DNA of 64,000 nucleotides from Nocardioides sp. Arc9.136 (GCF_030506255.1 NZ_CP113431.1:1426001-1490000); one strand, 5' to 3'; positions 51,803 to 61,340 are shown, counted from the first letter of the stretch. Notes: generated by a model not told the origin, from the letters alone. Numbers and translations: made by a program.

Positions 51803-51988
51803 TCAGCGAGTGACCTTGCCGGCCTTGAGGCAGCCGGTGCAGACGTTGAGCCGCTTGGGCGTACCGTTGACGGTCGCACGAACCCGCTGGATGTTGGGGT
51901 CGAAACGACGCTTCGTGATCTTGCGCGACCACGGCCGGTTGTTGCCGAAGCCAGGCTTCTTGGCGCAGATGTCGCAGACGGCAGCCAC
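51803..51988 (-). CDS. rpmB: 50S ribosomal protein L28
   Basis: The 61-residue protein is L28: MAAVCDICAKKPGFGNNR..., TKRRFDPNIQRVR, LNVCTGCLKAGKV. The paired CxxC motifs (residues 5-8 and 49-52 approx.) show that this is the zinc-binding C+ form. GTG 51988 has GGAG eight bases upstream. It is transcribed opposite to the DAK2 kinase gene, the usual arrangement in actinobacteria. Confidence 0.95.
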   Translation of the reverse strand: MAAVCDICAKKPGFGNNRPWSRKITKRRFDPNIQRVRATVNGTPKRLNVCTGCLKAGKVTR

Positions 51989-52176
51989 CGTGAACTCCTG
52001 ATGATCGATTACGTGTGAGGCGCCCGACGAGCGGGCAACCGGGCGAGAATATCTGACGAGTGGGTCCACCCGGAAATCGTCGCCCGAGGCCATACCCTGG
52101 CTCCTCGTCATCCGCCAGGACCGGCCCCGACCATCGTGCCACGGTCCACGGTCACCCACGACAGTCGAGGACGCCG

Positions 52177-53838
52177 ATGGAGCAAGTGCCGGGCCACGGC
52201 GCCATCTCGCTCGCGGTCGTGCTGCGGTTCGTCGACATCGCGGTCGAGGCCCTCGCCGAGGCGCGCGAGGAGGTGGACGCGCTCAACGTCTACCCGGTGC
52301 CGGACGGCGACACGGGCACCAACATGTGGCTGACGGTCTCGGCGGCGCGCGACGCGCTGCGCGAGGCGACCGGTGGCGGGGACCCCGACGCCGACCTCGG
52401 CCCGGCCCTGGCGGCCCTGGCGCGCGGGGCGCTGCTCGGTGCCCGCGGCAACTCCGGGGTGATCTTCAGCGAGATGCTGGGGGCGATCGCCCGGCGGCTC
52501 GCGTCCGGCCGGGGCGGCGAGCGCAACGCCGCGGTCATGGCCGACGCGCTCCGGCACGCCAGCGACGCGGCGTACGCCGCGGTGGGGGAGCCGGTCGAGG
52601 GCACGATGCTCACCGTGGGTCGCGCCGCCGCCGAGGCGGCCGGGGAACGCGCTGCCCAGCCGGGTGCGCGCGCCCGCGACGTCTTCGCCGCCGCCGCGGA
52701 GGCGGCCCGCACCGCCCTCGCGCGTACGCCGGAGCAGCTGGCCGTGCTGCGCGACGCCGGCGTGGTCGATGCCGGCGGTCGCGGGCTGAGCGTGGTGCTC
52801 GACGCCGCCGAGACGGTCCTGACCGGCCGCCGGCCGGTGCCGGTGACCGCGCCCCTGGGCAGCCACCTGATCCCGCAGCCGGCCATGGTGCAGCACGAGC
52901 TGTCCCCGGACGGTCCGTCCTACGAGGTCATGTACCTGCTCGAGGCCGACGACGAGCACATCCCGCCGCTGCGCCGGTCGCTGGGCGCGCTCGGCGACTC
53001 GCTGGTGGTCGTCGGCGGCGAGGGGCTCTGGAACGTCCACGTCCACGTGGACGACGTCGGCGCCGCGATCGAGGCCGGCATCGAGGCCGGCCGGCCGCAC
53101 CGGGTGCGCGTCACCCACTTCGCCGAGCAGGTCGCCGAGGCACGTCGCCGCACCCCCGCGCGCGCCGGGCGGAAGGTCGTGGCCGTCGCTGCCGGCCCGG
53201 GACTGGCCCGGTTGTTCGAGGAGGCCGGCGCGGTGGTCGTGCACGGCGGGCCGGGCCGCCGGCCGAGCACGGGGGAGCTGCTGGAGGCGATCACCTCCTG
53301 CGGCGCCTCCGAGGTCGTCGTGCTGCCCAACGACCACGACTCCGTGCGGGTCGCGCAGGTCGCGGCCAGCACCGCCGAGGGCGACGCCCAGGGCGGCCTG
53401 CGCGTGGCGGTCATCCCGACGCCCGCCCAGGTCTCGGGGCTGGCCGCGCTGGCGGTCCACGAGCCGGGCCGCTCCTTCGACCAGGACGTGCTCGAGATGA
53501 CCGCGACCGCCCGGCACGCCCGCCAGGGGGCGGTCACCGTCGCGGCGCGCCGGGCGATGACGATGGCCGGCCCCTGCGAGGTCGGCGACGTCCTCGGCGT
53601 GGTGGCGGGCGACTTCGTGGTCGTCGGGGAGGACCAGTTCGCCGTGGGCACGCAGGTCCTCGACCGGCTGCTCGGCGGCGGCGGCGAGCTGGTGACGATC
53701 GTCGCCGGCGCCGAGGATCCCGAGGGCGCCCTCGCCACCCGGTGCGCCGGCTGGGTGGAGGAGCACCACCCCGCTGTCGACGTCGTGGTGTACGACGGTG
53801 GCCAGGAGCGGTACCCGCTCCTGGTGGCGGTCGAGTGA
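52177..53838 (+). CDS. DAK2-domain (DhaL/FakA-like) kinase
   Basis: This YloV/FakA-type protein of 553 residues has an N-terminal DhaL nucleotide-binding domain (LNVYPVPDGDTGTNMWLT near residue 30 with the metal-binding aspartates, ARGNSGVIFSEMLG near residue 92, DAGGRGLSVVLD near residue 200), a middle domain (YEVMYLLEADDEHIPPLRRSLGALGDSLVVVGGEGLWNVHVHVDD in part) and a C-terminal FakA-like domain. In Firmicutes FakA phosphorylates fatty acids bound to FakB; no DegV/FakB gene is next to it here. Its fixed place before recG is known in many Gram-positives. Confidence 0.92.
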   Translation: MEQVPGHGAISLAVVLRFVDIAVEALAEAREEVDALNVYPVPDGDTGTNMWLTVSAARDALREATGGGDPDADLGPALAALARGALLGARGNSGVIFSEMLGAIARRLASGRGGERNAAVMADALRHASDAAYAAVGEPVEGTMLTVGRAAAEAAGERAAQPGARARDVFAAAAEAARTALARTPEQLAVLRDAGVVDAGGRGLSVVLDAAETVLTGRRPVPVTAPLGSHLIPQPAMVQHELSPDGPSYEVMYLLEADDEHIPPLRRSLGALGDSLVVVGGEGLWNVHVHVDDVGAAIEAGIEAGRPHRVRVTHFAEQVAEARRRTPARAGRKVVAVAAGPGLARLFEEAGAVVVHGGPGRRPSTGELLEAITSCGASEVVVLPNDHDSVRVAQVAASTAEGDAQGGLRVAVIPTPAQVSGLAALAVHEPGRSFDQDVLEMTATARHARQGAVTVAARRAMTMAGPCEVGDVLGVVAGDFVVVGEDQFAVGTQVLDRLLGGGGELVTIVAGAEDPEGALATRCAGWVEEHHPAVDVVVYDGGQERYPLLVAVE

Positions 53839-53854
53839 GGGGAGCGGACACCGC

Positions 53855-56155
53855 GTGATCACCGTCGAGACGCCGGTCGCCGCCGTGCTGGGCGACCACA
53901 AGGGCAAGCGCGCCAAGATCGAGGAGAGGCTCGGCATCCGCACGGTCGGCGACCTGCTGCACCACTTCCCGCGGCGCTACGTCGAGACCAAGGAGCTCAC
54001 CAAGGTCGACGAGCTGCAGCCCGGCGAGGTCATCACCGTGGTCGGCGAGGTCGTCGCCTCCGACGTCCGCACCTACACCGACCGGCGCACCGGCCGCACG
54101 GCGTACCGCCTGGACACGACGCTGACCACCGACGGCCCGCGGCTGCGGATGTCGTTCTTCGCCAAGGGCCGCCACGTCGCGGAGTGGAACGCCCGCCGCC
54201 TGGCGGTCGGCCGGCGCGGGCTGTTCGTCGGCGGCGTCAACGCCTTCCGTGGCGAGTGGCAGCTGACCAACCCCAAGATAGTGCTCTTCGGCGAGGGCCC
54301 CGAGGGCGGTCCCGGCGGGCCCGACGCCGAGGACGTCGAGGCCGAGCTGGACGCCCTGGGCGCGCTCTACCCGATCTACCCGCTCACCAGCGGGGTGGAG
54401 TCGTGGGACCTGCAGCGGGCGATCACCTTCGCGCGCAGCGTCGTCGACGAGGTGCCCGACCTCCTCCCGCCCGACGTCCGCGACGAGCACGGACTGCTGC
54501 CCGCCCGGCGGGCCCTGGACTGGGTGCACGCGCCCGACGACCGTCGCCAGGTCGGCGCGGCGATGAAGCGGTTCCGCTTCGAGGAGGCGCTGGTCACCCA
54601 GCTGGTCCTGGCCAGGCGCCGCCGGGCGCTGCGGGACCTCGGCGCCCGGACCCGCACCGGCGGCGAGGGCGCGCTGCTCGCGGCGTTCGACGCCCGGCTG
54701 CCCTTCGAGCTCACCGCCGGCCAGCGCACGGTGGGGGAGGAGATCGAGCGCGACCTCGCCGAGCCGCACCCGATGAACCGCCTCCTCCAGGGCGAGGTCG
54801 GCTCCGGCAAGACCCTGGTGGCGCTGCGGGCCATGCTCCGGGTCGTGGACTCCGGCGGGCAGGCGGCCCTGCTCGCGCCGACCGAGGTGCTCGCCCAGCA
54901 GCACCACCGCTCGATCACCGCCATGCTCGGCGACCTCGCCGCGGGCGGCATGCTCGGCGGCGCCGCGGAAGGCACGAACGTCGAGCTGCTCACCGGGTCG
55001 ATGACCAAGGCCCAGCGCACCGGTCCGCTGTCCCGGCTGGCCACCGGCGAGGCGGGCATCGTGATCGGCACCCACGCGCTGCTCGAGGAGCACGTCTCGT
55101 TCTTCGACCTCGGCCTGGTCGTCGTCGACGAGCAGCACCGCTTCGGCGTGGAGCAGCGGGCCGCGCTGACCGACAAGGCCGGCACCCCGCCGCACGTGCT
55201 GGTCATGACCGCCACGCCGATCCCGCGCACCGTGGCGATGACGGTCTTCGGCGACCTGGAGACCTCGACGCTCACCGAGCTGCCGGCGGGCCGGGCACCG
55301 ATCCAGACCAACGTCGTGCCGCTCGCCGAGCACCCCGGCTGGATGGGGCGGGTGTGGGAGCGGGTCCGCGAGGAGGTCGCCGCCGGCCACCAGGTGTACG
55401 TCGTGTGCCCGCGCATCGCGGGCGACGAGCTCGAGCAGGGCGGCGAGGACGCACCCGCCGACGACCCCGGGGCGCCGGGGGAGGACACAGGTGAGAAGGC
55501 GGGGGAGAAGGCGGGGGAGAAGAAGGCCGCCCGCACCGGACCGCCCCTGGCGGCCGTGGAGGAGGTCGTCGCGGAGCTCGCCGCCGGCCCGCTCGCCGAC
55601 CTCCGCGTCCAGGCGCTGCACGGCCGGATGCACCCGGAGGAGAAGGACCGCACGATGCGCGCCTTCGCCGCGGGCGACGTCGACGTGCTGGTCTCGACCA
55701 CGGTCATCGAGGTGGGCGTCGACGTCGCCAACGCGACCACGATGGTGCTGCTCGACGCCGACCGGTTCGGGGTCTCCCAGCTGCACCAGCTGCGTGGTCG
55801 CGTCGGCCGCGGCGGGCTGCCGGGGCTGTGCCTGCTGGTCTCGCGCGCCGAGGCCGGCACACCGGCGCGCGAGCGGCTCGACGCCGTCGCCGGGACCACC
55901 GACGGCTTCGAGCTGAGCCGGGTGGACCTGGAGCAGCGCCGCGAGGGCGACGTGCTGGGCAAGAACCAGTCCGGCTACCGCTCGAGCCTCCAGAACCTCC
56001 GCGTGCTCCGGGACGAGGAGACCATCGTGGCGGCGCGGCAGGCCGCCGAGACGCTGCTGGACCGCGACCCCGCGCTGGCCGGTGCACCCGAGCTGGCCGC
56101 GGTCGTGCGGGACATGGAGCTCTCGGTGGCCGGCGAGTACATGGAGAAGTCGTGA
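53855..56155 (+). CDS. recG: ATP-dependent DNA helicase RecG
   Basis: RecG remodels stalled replication forks and Holliday junctions. The 766-residue protein has the N-terminal wedge/OB domain (GDLLHHFPRRYVE, VVGEVVASDVRTYTDRRTG), Walker A GEVGSGKTLVA near residue 315, DEXH-type VVVDEQHRFGVEQR, MTATPIPRTVAMT, and the C-terminal VSTTVIEVGVDVANATTMV and QLRGRVGRGG. An unusual acidic/lysine stretch (about residues 530-560, EQGGEDAPADDPGAPGEDTG then GEKAGEKAGEKKAA) is inserted in the second helicase domain. GTG 53855 follows the DAK2 stop by 16 bases. It continues into rsmD. Confidence 0.94.
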   Translation: MITVETPVAAVLGDHKGKRAKIEERLGIRTVGDLLHHFPRRYVETKELTKVDELQPGEVITVVGEVVASDVRTYTDRRTGRTAYRLDTTLTTDGPRLRMSFFAKGRHVAEWNARRLAVGRRGLFVGGVNAFRGEWQLTNPKIVLFGEGPEGGPGGPDAEDVEAELDALGALYPIYPLTSGVESWDLQRAITFARSVVDEVPDLLPPDVRDEHGLLPARRALDWVHAPDDRRQVGAAMKRFRFEEALVTQLVLARRRRALRDLGARTRTGGEGALLAAFDARLPFELTAGQRTVGEEIERDLAEPHPMNRLLQGEVGSGKTLVALRAMLRVVDSGGQAALLAPTEVLAQQHHRSITAMLGDLAAGGMLGGAAEGTNVELLTGSMTKAQRTGPLSRLATGEAGIVIGTHALLEEHVSFFDLGLVVVDEQHRFGVEQRAALTDKAGTPPHVLVMTATPIPRTVAMTVFGDLETSTLTELPAGRAPIQTNVVPLAEHPGWMGRVWERVREEVAAGHQVYVVCPRIAGDELEQGGEDAPADDPGAPGEDTGEKAGEKAGEKKAARTGPPLAAVEEVVAELAAGPLADLRVQALHGRMHPEEKDRTMRAFAAGDVDVLVSTTVIEVGVDVANATTMVLLDADRFGVSQLHQLRGRVGRGGLPGLCLLVSRAEAGTPARERLDAVAGTTDGFELSRVDLEQRREGDVLGKNQSGYRSSLQNLRVLRDEETIVAARQAAETLLDRDPALAGAPELAAVVRDMELSVAGEYMEKS

Positions 56156-56162
56156 GGGACCA

Positions 56163-56768
56163 GTGACGAGGATCATCGGCGGGTCCGCCGGCGGGCGGCG
56201 GCTGGCCACCCCCCGCGGGGCCGCAACCAGGCCCACCAGCGACCGGGTCCGCGAGGCGCTGTTCTCCGCCGTGGAGTCCTGGTGCGGCTCGCTGCACGGC
56301 CTGCGCTTCCTCGACCTGTACGCCGGCTCCGGCGCGGTGGGCCTGGAGGCGTGGTCCCGAGGCGCCGGGGTGGTCACGCTGGTCGAGCAGGACCGTCGCA
56401 CGGCCGCCCTCGTCCGCGAGAACGCCCGGACCATCGGCTTCCCCCGGGCCGACGTCGTCGCGGCCGCGGTCGGCACGACGCTGCACCGGGCGCCGGCCGC
56501 GCCGTACGACGTGGTCTTCACCGACCCGCCGTACCCCCTGGACGAGGCGGGCCTGGCCCGCGACCTGCTCGCCCTGGTCGAGCACGGGTGGCTCGTCCCC
56601 GACGCGCTGGTCGTCGTCGAGCGGTCCGTGCGCAGCCCCGAGCCGACCTGGCCCGACGGCATCGAGCCGGTCCGGGAGCGCCGCTACGGGGAGACCGTGC
56701 TCTGGTACGGTCGCGCCGCCCGACCCACCGACGACCCTCCCGCCGGCGACGACCCGGCCGAGGACTAG
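56163..56768 (+). CDS. rsmD: 16S rRNA (guanine(966)-N(2))-methyltransferase
   Basis: RsmD methylates G966 of 16S rRNA in the small subunit. The 201-residue Rossmann methyltransferase has IIGGSAGGRRLATPRGAATRPTSDRVREALFSAV (in part) at the N-terminus, the SAM loop LDLYAGSGAVGLEAWSRGA near residue 46 and the catalytic DPPYPLDEAG near residue 118. GTG 56163 follows the recG stop by seven bases. coaD is 13 bases downstream, so these three are one operon. Confidence 0.94.
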   Translation: MTRIIGGSAGGRRLATPRGAATRPTSDRVREALFSAVESWCGSLHGLRFLDLYAGSGAVGLEAWSRGAGVVTLVEQDRRTAALVRENARTIGFPRADVVAAAVGTTLHRAPAAPYDVVFTDPPYPLDEAGLARDLLALVEHGWLVPDALVVVERSVRSPEPTWPDGIEPVRERRYGETVLWYGRAARPTDDPPAGDDPAED

Positions 56769-56781
56769 AGCGGAGCCGCAC

Positions 56782-57276
56782 GTGCGCCGAGCCGTCTGCC
56801 CGGGGTCCTTCGACCCCGTCACCCACGGCCACCTCGACATCGTCCGACGCGCCTCGGTGCTCTTCGACGAGGTCGTCGTCGCGGTCGGGGTCAACGCGTC
56901 GAAGAACCGGCTCTTCGAGGCCGAGGAGCGGATCTCGATGCTCGAGCAGGCCTGCGCCGGCTGGGACAACGTCCGCGTCGACGGCTTCACCGGCCTGCTC
57001 ACGACGTACTGCCAGGAGAACGACGCCGTCGCCGTCGTCAAGGGCCTGCGGGGTGCGGGCGACTTCGAGTACGAGCTGCCGATGGCGCACATGAACACCT
57101 CGCTCACCGGCGTCGACACCGTCTTCGTCCCCACCAGCCCGGAGTGGTCCTTCCTCTCCAGCAGCCTGGTCAAGGAGGTCGCGACGTACGGCGGCGACGT
57201 CTCGGCGTTCGTGCCGGCACCCGTGCTGGAGCGGCTCACCGCGCGGCTGGCCGAACGGCGTGCCGCCCGTGCCTGA
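56782..57276 (+). CDS. coaD: phosphopantetheine adenylyltransferase
   Basis: CoaD adenylates 4'-phosphopantetheine in coenzyme A synthesis. The 164-residue protein has the nucleotidyltransferase motif CPGSFDPVTHGHLDIV (residues about 6-21), AVVKGLRGAGDFEYELPMAHMN near residue 88, and the C-terminal SSSLVKEVATYGGDVS. The size and motifs are fully standard. The GTG start lies 13 bases after rsmD. A promoter for the next operon begins 18 bases after its stop. Confidence 0.95.
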   Translation: MRRAVCPGSFDPVTHGHLDIVRRASVLFDEVVVAVGVNASKNRLFEAEERISMLEQACAGWDNVRVDGFTGLLTTYCQENDAVAVVKGLRGAGDFEYELPMAHMNTSLTGVDTVFVPTSPEWSFLSSSLVKEVATYGGDVSAFVPAPVLERLTARLAERRAARA

Positions 57277-57294
57277 CACCTCGCGACCTGCGTT

Positions 57295-57324
57295 TTGTCC
57301 GATCGTCGGCACGCCGGTTAGGCT
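57295..57324 (+). promoter_or_regulatory. promoter of the yceD-rpmF-rnc operon
   Basis: -35 TTGTCC (57295-57300), 18-base spacer and -10 TAGGCT (57319-57324). It fits a housekeeping sigma-factor promoter of actinobacteria and lies in the only gap (57277-57363) of this part of the cluster. Confidence 0.55.
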
Positions 57325-57393
57325 TCTCGCTGATCTGTACGTGCCCGGACCGGAAGTGATCTCCTGAACAGCCTGGACCCGAGAGCGCCGCTC

Positions 57394-57921
57394 GTGCTCG
57401 ACACCCGCGAGCTCGGCCGCCGCCCGGGGTCCCAGCGACAGGTGACGCGGACGGTGCCGGCACCGCCAGATCTAGGCATCGAAGTCCTCAAGGTCCCCGA
57501 GGGGTCGCCGGTCGAGCTCGACCTGCGCCTCGAGGCGGTCATGGAGGGCGTGCTGGTGACGGGCACGGCGCGAGCCGTGCTCGAGGGCGAGTGCGCACGG
57601 TGCCTGGAACCGATCGAGGACGACACCGAGGTCACGTTCCAGGAGCTGTTCGTCTACGACGACCCTGCCCACCAGGGCGACTCCGAGGACGACGAGGTCA
57701 GCAAGCTCGAGGACGACCTGCTCGACCTCGAGCCGCTGCTGCGGGACGCGGTGGTGCTCGCACTGCCGTTCCAGCCCTTGTGCGAGGACGACTGTCCTGG
57801 CCTGTGCACCGAGTGCGGTGCACGCCTGGCCGAGGACCCCGACCACTCGCACGAGGCGCCGGTCGACCCGCGGTGGGCGGGCCTCGCGGCCCTGCAGGAC
57901 CAGGACTCCCAGGACAGCTGA
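57394..57921 (+). CDS. yceD: DUF177 (YceD) family protein
   Basis: YceD proteins accompany rpmF and are thought to help 23S rRNA accumulate or to act in ribosome assembly. The protein has [16 protein letters not shown] at the start, [26 protein letters not shown] (in part) and a C-terminal [19 protein letters not shown], giving zinc-binding cysteine pairs. The listed start is GTG 57394. The frame is open to CTG 57364, which has GGAAG seven bases upstream, and the extra ten residues ([10 protein letters not shown]) look like the conserved N-terminus, so a CTG start is likely the true one. rpmF follows 93 bases after the stop. Confidence 0.88.
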   Translation: MLDTRELGRRPGSQRQVTRTVPAPPDLGIEVLKVPEGSPVELDLRLEAVMEGVLVTGTARAVLEGECARCLEPIEDDTEVTFQELFVYDDPAHQGDSEDDEVSKLEDDLLDLEPLLRDAVVLALPFQPLCEDDCPGLCTECGARLAEDPDHSHEAPVDPRWAGLAALQDQDSQDS

Positions 57922-58014
57922 GAGCCACCAAGACAGCAGGACCGACCTCGGTCCCGCGAGCAGCACCGAAGCCAGGTACGGCCGGCACCACCGGTCCAGA
58001 ACGAGGAGAGAACA

Positions 58015-58200
58015 GTGGCAGTCCCGAAGCGGAAGATGTCGCGCAGCAACACGCGTCACCGTCGGTCGGCCTGGAAGGCCGTCGCGCCCACCCTGGTGAC
58101 CTGCGCGAACCCCGCCTGCGGTGCCAAGCACCTCCCGCACCGTGCGTGCGGCGAGTGCGGCCAGTACGGCGCTCGCGCCGACCGTCGTCAGGTCATCTGA
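58015..58200 (+). CDS. rpmF: 50S ribosomal protein L32
   Basis: The 61-residue protein is L32: [20 protein letters not shown], then [22 protein letters not shown] with four zinc cysteines. GAGGAGAG precedes the GTG start. The gene is part of yceD-rpmF-rnc, linking ribosome assembly with RNase III. Confidence 0.96.
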   Translation: MAVPKRKMSRSNTRHRRSAWKAVAPTLVTCANPACGAKHLPHRACGECGQYGARADRRQVI

Positions 58201-58211
58201 GAACCGGTCCA

Positions 58212-58979
58212 CTGACCAACTACAGCGAGCTGCGCGCGGCGCTCGGGGATCCGGAGCTGGACCCCGAGCTGCTGGAGCGTGCGCTCACGCACCGTTCCTA
58301 CGCGTACGAGAACGGCGGCCTGCCGACCAACGAGCGCCTGGAGTTCCTGGGTGACTCGGTGCTCGGCGTCGTCGTGACCGAGACGCTCTACACGACCCAC
58401 CCCGACCTCTCCGAGGGTCGGCTGGCCAAGCTCCGCGCCGCGGTCGTCAACGCCCGCGCGCTGGCCGAGGTGGGTCGGGCCATCGGCCTGGGCGACCACG
58501 TGAAGCTCGGTCGTGGCGAGGAGTCGACGGGCGGTCGGGGCAAGGCCTCGATCCTCTCCGACACCGTCGAGGCGGTCATCGGGGCCGTCCACCTCTCCGG
58601 TGGCGGCTTCGAGACCTCCGCCCGCGTCGTCCACCTCCTCTTCGACCCGCTCATCGAGGCCGCCTCGGCCATGGGCGCGGGCCTGGACTGGAAGACCTCG
58701 CTGCAGGAGCTCGCCGCCGAGCACGCCCTCGGGGTCCCCGAGTACGTCATCGAGGACGAGGGCCCCGACCACCAGAAGACCTTCACCGCGCAGGTCCGGG
58801 TCGGCGACAAGCTCTACGGCAACGGCGTGGGCCGCTCCAAGAAGGAGGCCGAGCAGGCCGCCGCGGAGACGGCGTACGGCGAGATCGCCACCGCCCTGGG
58901 CGTCACGGACCCGGCGGCCGACGCCGCCACGAGCACCGCCACGAGCACCGCCACCAGCGCCTCCCAGCACTCCGCCTGA
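58212..58979 (+). CDS. rnc: ribonuclease III
   Basis: RNase III cuts double-stranded RNA in rRNA and mRNA processing. The approximately 255-residue protein has the signature [13 protein letters not shown] near residue 38, the second acidic site [13 protein letters not shown] near residue 115 and a C-terminal dsRNA-binding domain ([16 protein letters not shown]..., [21 protein letters not shown]). The tail is an Ala-Thr-Ser repeat. The start is uncertain: there is no ATG, and CTG 58212, 11 bases after rpmF, gives a natural N-terminus; GTG 58146 or 58155 would overlap rpmF. mutM follows three bases after the stop. Confidence 0.92.
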   Translation: MTNYSELRAALGDPELDPELLERALTHRSYAYENGGLPTNERLEFLGDSVLGVVVTETLYTTHPDLSEGRLAKLRAAVVNARALAEVGRAIGLGDHVKLGRGEESTGGRGKASILSDTVEAVIGAVHLSGGGFETSARVVHLLFDPLIEAASAMGAGLDWKTSLQELAAEHALGVPEYVIEDEGPDHQKTFTAQVRVGDKLYGNGVGRSKKEAEQAAAETAYGEIATALGVTDPAADAATSTATSTATSASQHSA

Positions 58980-58982
58980 GCC

Positions 58983-59882
58983 GTGCCGGAGCTGCCCGAG
59001 GTCGAGGTCGTCCGCGCCGGCCTCGAGCGGCACGTGCTCGGCGCGACGATCACCCGCGTCGACGTCCTCCACCCGCGACCGGTGCGCCGCGACCCCCGCG
59101 GGCCGGAGGGCTTCGCCCAGGCGCTGGCGGGGCGCCGCATCGTCGCCGCCCGCCGGCGCGGGAAGTACCTCTGGCTGCCGCTCGACGACGGCGACGCGCT
59201 GATGGCGCACCTCGGCATGAGCGGGCAGCTGCTGGTGCAGCCGCCCGACGCGCCGGCCGAGCGGCACCTGCGGGTGCGGCTGGCGCTCGACGGCGCGGAC
59301 GAGGGGCGCGAGCTGCGGTTCGTCGACCAGCGGATGTTCGGCGGCCTCTCGGTCTCGGCCGGCGGCGCCGGGCTGCCGCCCGAGATCGCCCACATCGCCC
59401 GCGACCCGCTCGACGAGCAGTTCGACCTCGACGACGTCGTACGTCGCGTGCGGCGCCGGACCTCGGGCGTCAAGCGGCTGCTGCTGGACCAGAACCTCGT
59501 CTCGGGCGTCGGCAACATCTACGCCGACGAGGCGCTGTGGCGCGCGCGCCTGCACGGCGAGCGCCCGGGGGACCGGCTGACGGGTCCGCAGGTGCGCGAG
59601 CTCCTCGGCCACGTGCGCGACGTGATGACCGACGCGCTCGCCCAGGGCGGGACGTCGTTCGACGCGCTGTACGTCAACGTCAACGGCGAGTCCGGCTACT
59701 TCGACCGCTCGCTGCACGCCTACGGCCGCGAGGGGGAGCCGTGCGACCGGTGCGGGACGCCCATCCGCCGGGTGGCGTTCATGAACCGCTCGTCGTACTT
59801 CTGCCCGCGCTGCCAGCCGGCGCCGCGCCGGCGACGCCCGGTGCCGGCGGGTGCCCCGCCGGTGGTGCCCGTCCCGGATTGA
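58983..59882 (+). CDS. mutM: formamidopyrimidine-DNA glycosylase
   Basis: MutM (Fpg) removes 8-oxoguanine and cuts the abasic site. The 299-residue protein starts [13 protein letters not shown] with catalytic Pro and Glu directly after the initiator, carries [10 protein letters not shown], the helix-two-turn-helix [21 protein letters not shown], and ends in a zinc finger ([16 protein letters not shown]). A proline-rich 20-residue tail extends beyond the zinc finger. The GTG start lies three bases after rnc. It is the usual neighbour of rnc and smc in actinobacteria. Confidence 0.95.
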   Translation: MPELPEVEVVRAGLERHVLGATITRVDVLHPRPVRRDPRGPEGFAQALAGRRIVAARRRGKYLWLPLDDGDALMAHLGMSGQLLVQPPDAPAERHLRVRLALDGADEGRELRFVDQRMFGGLSVSAGGAGLPPEIAHIARDPLDEQFDLDDVVRRVRRRTSGVKRLLLDQNLVSGVGNIYADEALWRARLHGERPGDRLTGPQVRELLGHVRDVMTDALAQGGTSFDALYVNVNGESGYFDRSLHAYGREGEPCDRCGTPIRRVAFMNRSSYFCPRCQPAPRRRRPVPAGAPPVVPVPD

Positions 59883-60017
59883 CCGGACGGCGCCTCGGTG
59901 GGACTCTTGAAGACGGCCCGCCTCCGCGCGGCACGCCCCCGGTGGCCATCTGCGCCGCTCCCCGGTCCCACGAGGACCGCCCTCCGCACGACCATCTCCG
60001 AACCGAAGGAAGACCCC

Positions 60018-60221
60018 ATGGCCAAGGCGCTGATCGGCTACCTGGACAGCGACCTGCGTGACCCCCGCCTCTCGGCGGACAACGCCCGTCTCCGCGCCCG
60101 CGTCCGCGAGCTCGAGGCCCTCGTGCTCAAGCTGAGCGAGGAGAACGACCGCCTCGTCGCGGCGCAGGCCGCCGACATCCTCGACCGCGAGTCGGCGCTG
60201 CAGGAGATGCAGCCCGCCTGA
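60018..60221 (+). CDS. small coiled-coil protein, 67 residues
   Basis: The protein starts MAKALIGYLDSDLRDPRLSA and then forms a predicted coiled coil through about residues 20-50 (DNARLRARVRELEALVLKLSEEN, heptads with leucine and valine), ending in a short helix. GGAAGA precedes ATG 60018. I do not recognise a named family; its position between mutM and smc in a DNA-maintenance cluster suggests a dimeric adaptor, but this is speculation. The 135 bases before it hold no further gene. Confidence 0.8.
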   Translation: MAKALIGYLDSDLRDPRLSADNARLRARVRELEALVLKLSEENDRLVAAQAADILDRESALQEMQPA

Positions 60222-60291
60222 GCCGCCGACCGGCGCCGCGGGTCCTGCGACGGTCGCGGCTGGCGCCGCCCGCCGCGGGTACCTCCCCGGC

Positions 60292-61191
60292 ATGGCGACG
60301 ACGATCGGACGAGGCCTGGCCGCAGGGGCCGTGGGCACCACGCTGCTGAACGCGGCCACCTACCTCGACATGGCCCTCACCGGCCGCGAGGCGAGCGCGC
60401 AGCCGACGCGCACCGTGCTCCGCCTGGCCGGGTCCCTCGGGCTGGAGCCGCCCACCGACGGCGGCCGGCCCGAGGCGTACGGCGCGCTCGCCGGCACCGC
60501 GACCGGTCTCGGCCTCGGCGTGGCCGCCAGCGCGCTGCGCCGGGCTGGGCTGCGCCTGCCGGGGCCGGTCGGGGCGGTGGCGACCGGTCTCGCGGCGATG
60601 GCCGCGACCGACGTGCCGATGGCCGCCGGCGGGCTCACCGACCCGCGGGAGTGGTCGGCCGCGGACTGGACCCGTGACGTCCTCCCGCACCTCGCGTACG
60701 GCGCCGGCGTCCAGTGGACCCTCGACCGGGTCACGCCGCCGGCCGGCGAGGTGGCGCCGACCGGGCGGGTCACCGTCGGGCTGCTCGGGCGCAGCCTCGC
60801 GCTGGGCGCCGCTGCCGGCAGCCGCACGTCCCTCGCCGTCGCGGGTCCGGCCCTGACGTCGGGCAACCGTGCCCGGGGCGTCCTCAGCGCCGGGCTGGTG
60901 GCCGCAGAGGTGGTCGGCGACAAGCTGCCGCAGGCCCCGAGCCGGCTCCAGGCCCAGGCGACGGGCGGCCGGCTCCTGGCCGGCGCCGGCGGCGGCGCCG
61001 CCCTGGCCGGCCGTGCCGACGCCCCGCGGGTCCTCGCGGTCCTCGCCGGGGCCGCGGGCGCGGCGATCGGCACCGTCGCCGGAGCGCTGTGGCGGGACGC
61101 CGCCGAGCGCCGCGGGTGGACCTGGCAGGCCGCCGTCGCCGAGGACGTGGCCGCGGTCGGGCTCACCGCGCTCGCCGTGCGCCGGAGCTGA
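60292..61191 (+). CDS. hypothetical small-residue-rich membrane protein, about 299 residues
   Basis: The protein is alanine/glycine-rich with several hydrophobic segments and probably two halves. Residues about 1-145 (GRGLAAGAVGTTLLNAATYLDMALTGR at the start, TDVPMAAGGLTDPREW, VLPHLAYGAGVQWTLDR) resemble YagU/DUF1440-type proteins; residues about 160-295 (LLGRSLALGAAAGSRTSLAV, LVAAEVVGDKLPQAPSR) resemble DUF4126. Such halves usually occur as separate proteins, so a fusion is likely. Function is unknown. No clear ribosome site was seen; ATG 60292 is the first start in frame after the coiled-coil gene. Confidence 0.75.
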   Translation: MATTIGRGLAAGAVGTTLLNAATYLDMALTGREASAQPTRTVLRLAGSLGLEPPTDGGRPEAYGALAGTATGLGLGVAASALRRAGLRLPGPVGAVATGLAAMAATDVPMAAGGLTDPREWSAADWTRDVLPHLAYGAGVQWTLDRVTPPAGEVAPTGRVTVGLLGRSLALGAAAGSRTSLAVAGPALTSGNRARGVLSAGLVAAEVVGDKLPQAPSRLQAQATGGRLLAGAGGGAALAGRADAPRVLAVLAGAAGAAIGTVAGALWRDAAERRGWTWQAAVAEDVAAVGLTALAVRRS

Positions 61192-61340
61192 GGGCGCCGA
61201 CGCGACGCGCGGGGGCCGCAGGGCGGCCTCGCGGACCGGCGCGGGAGGTACCCTGAGGCCGCTGAGCTTCCCCCGCGCGGCACCCGCCAGCCGCCGCGCG
61301 CACGTCAGCGCCGACGCCCACCGGTGTGAGGGAGCCCCCG

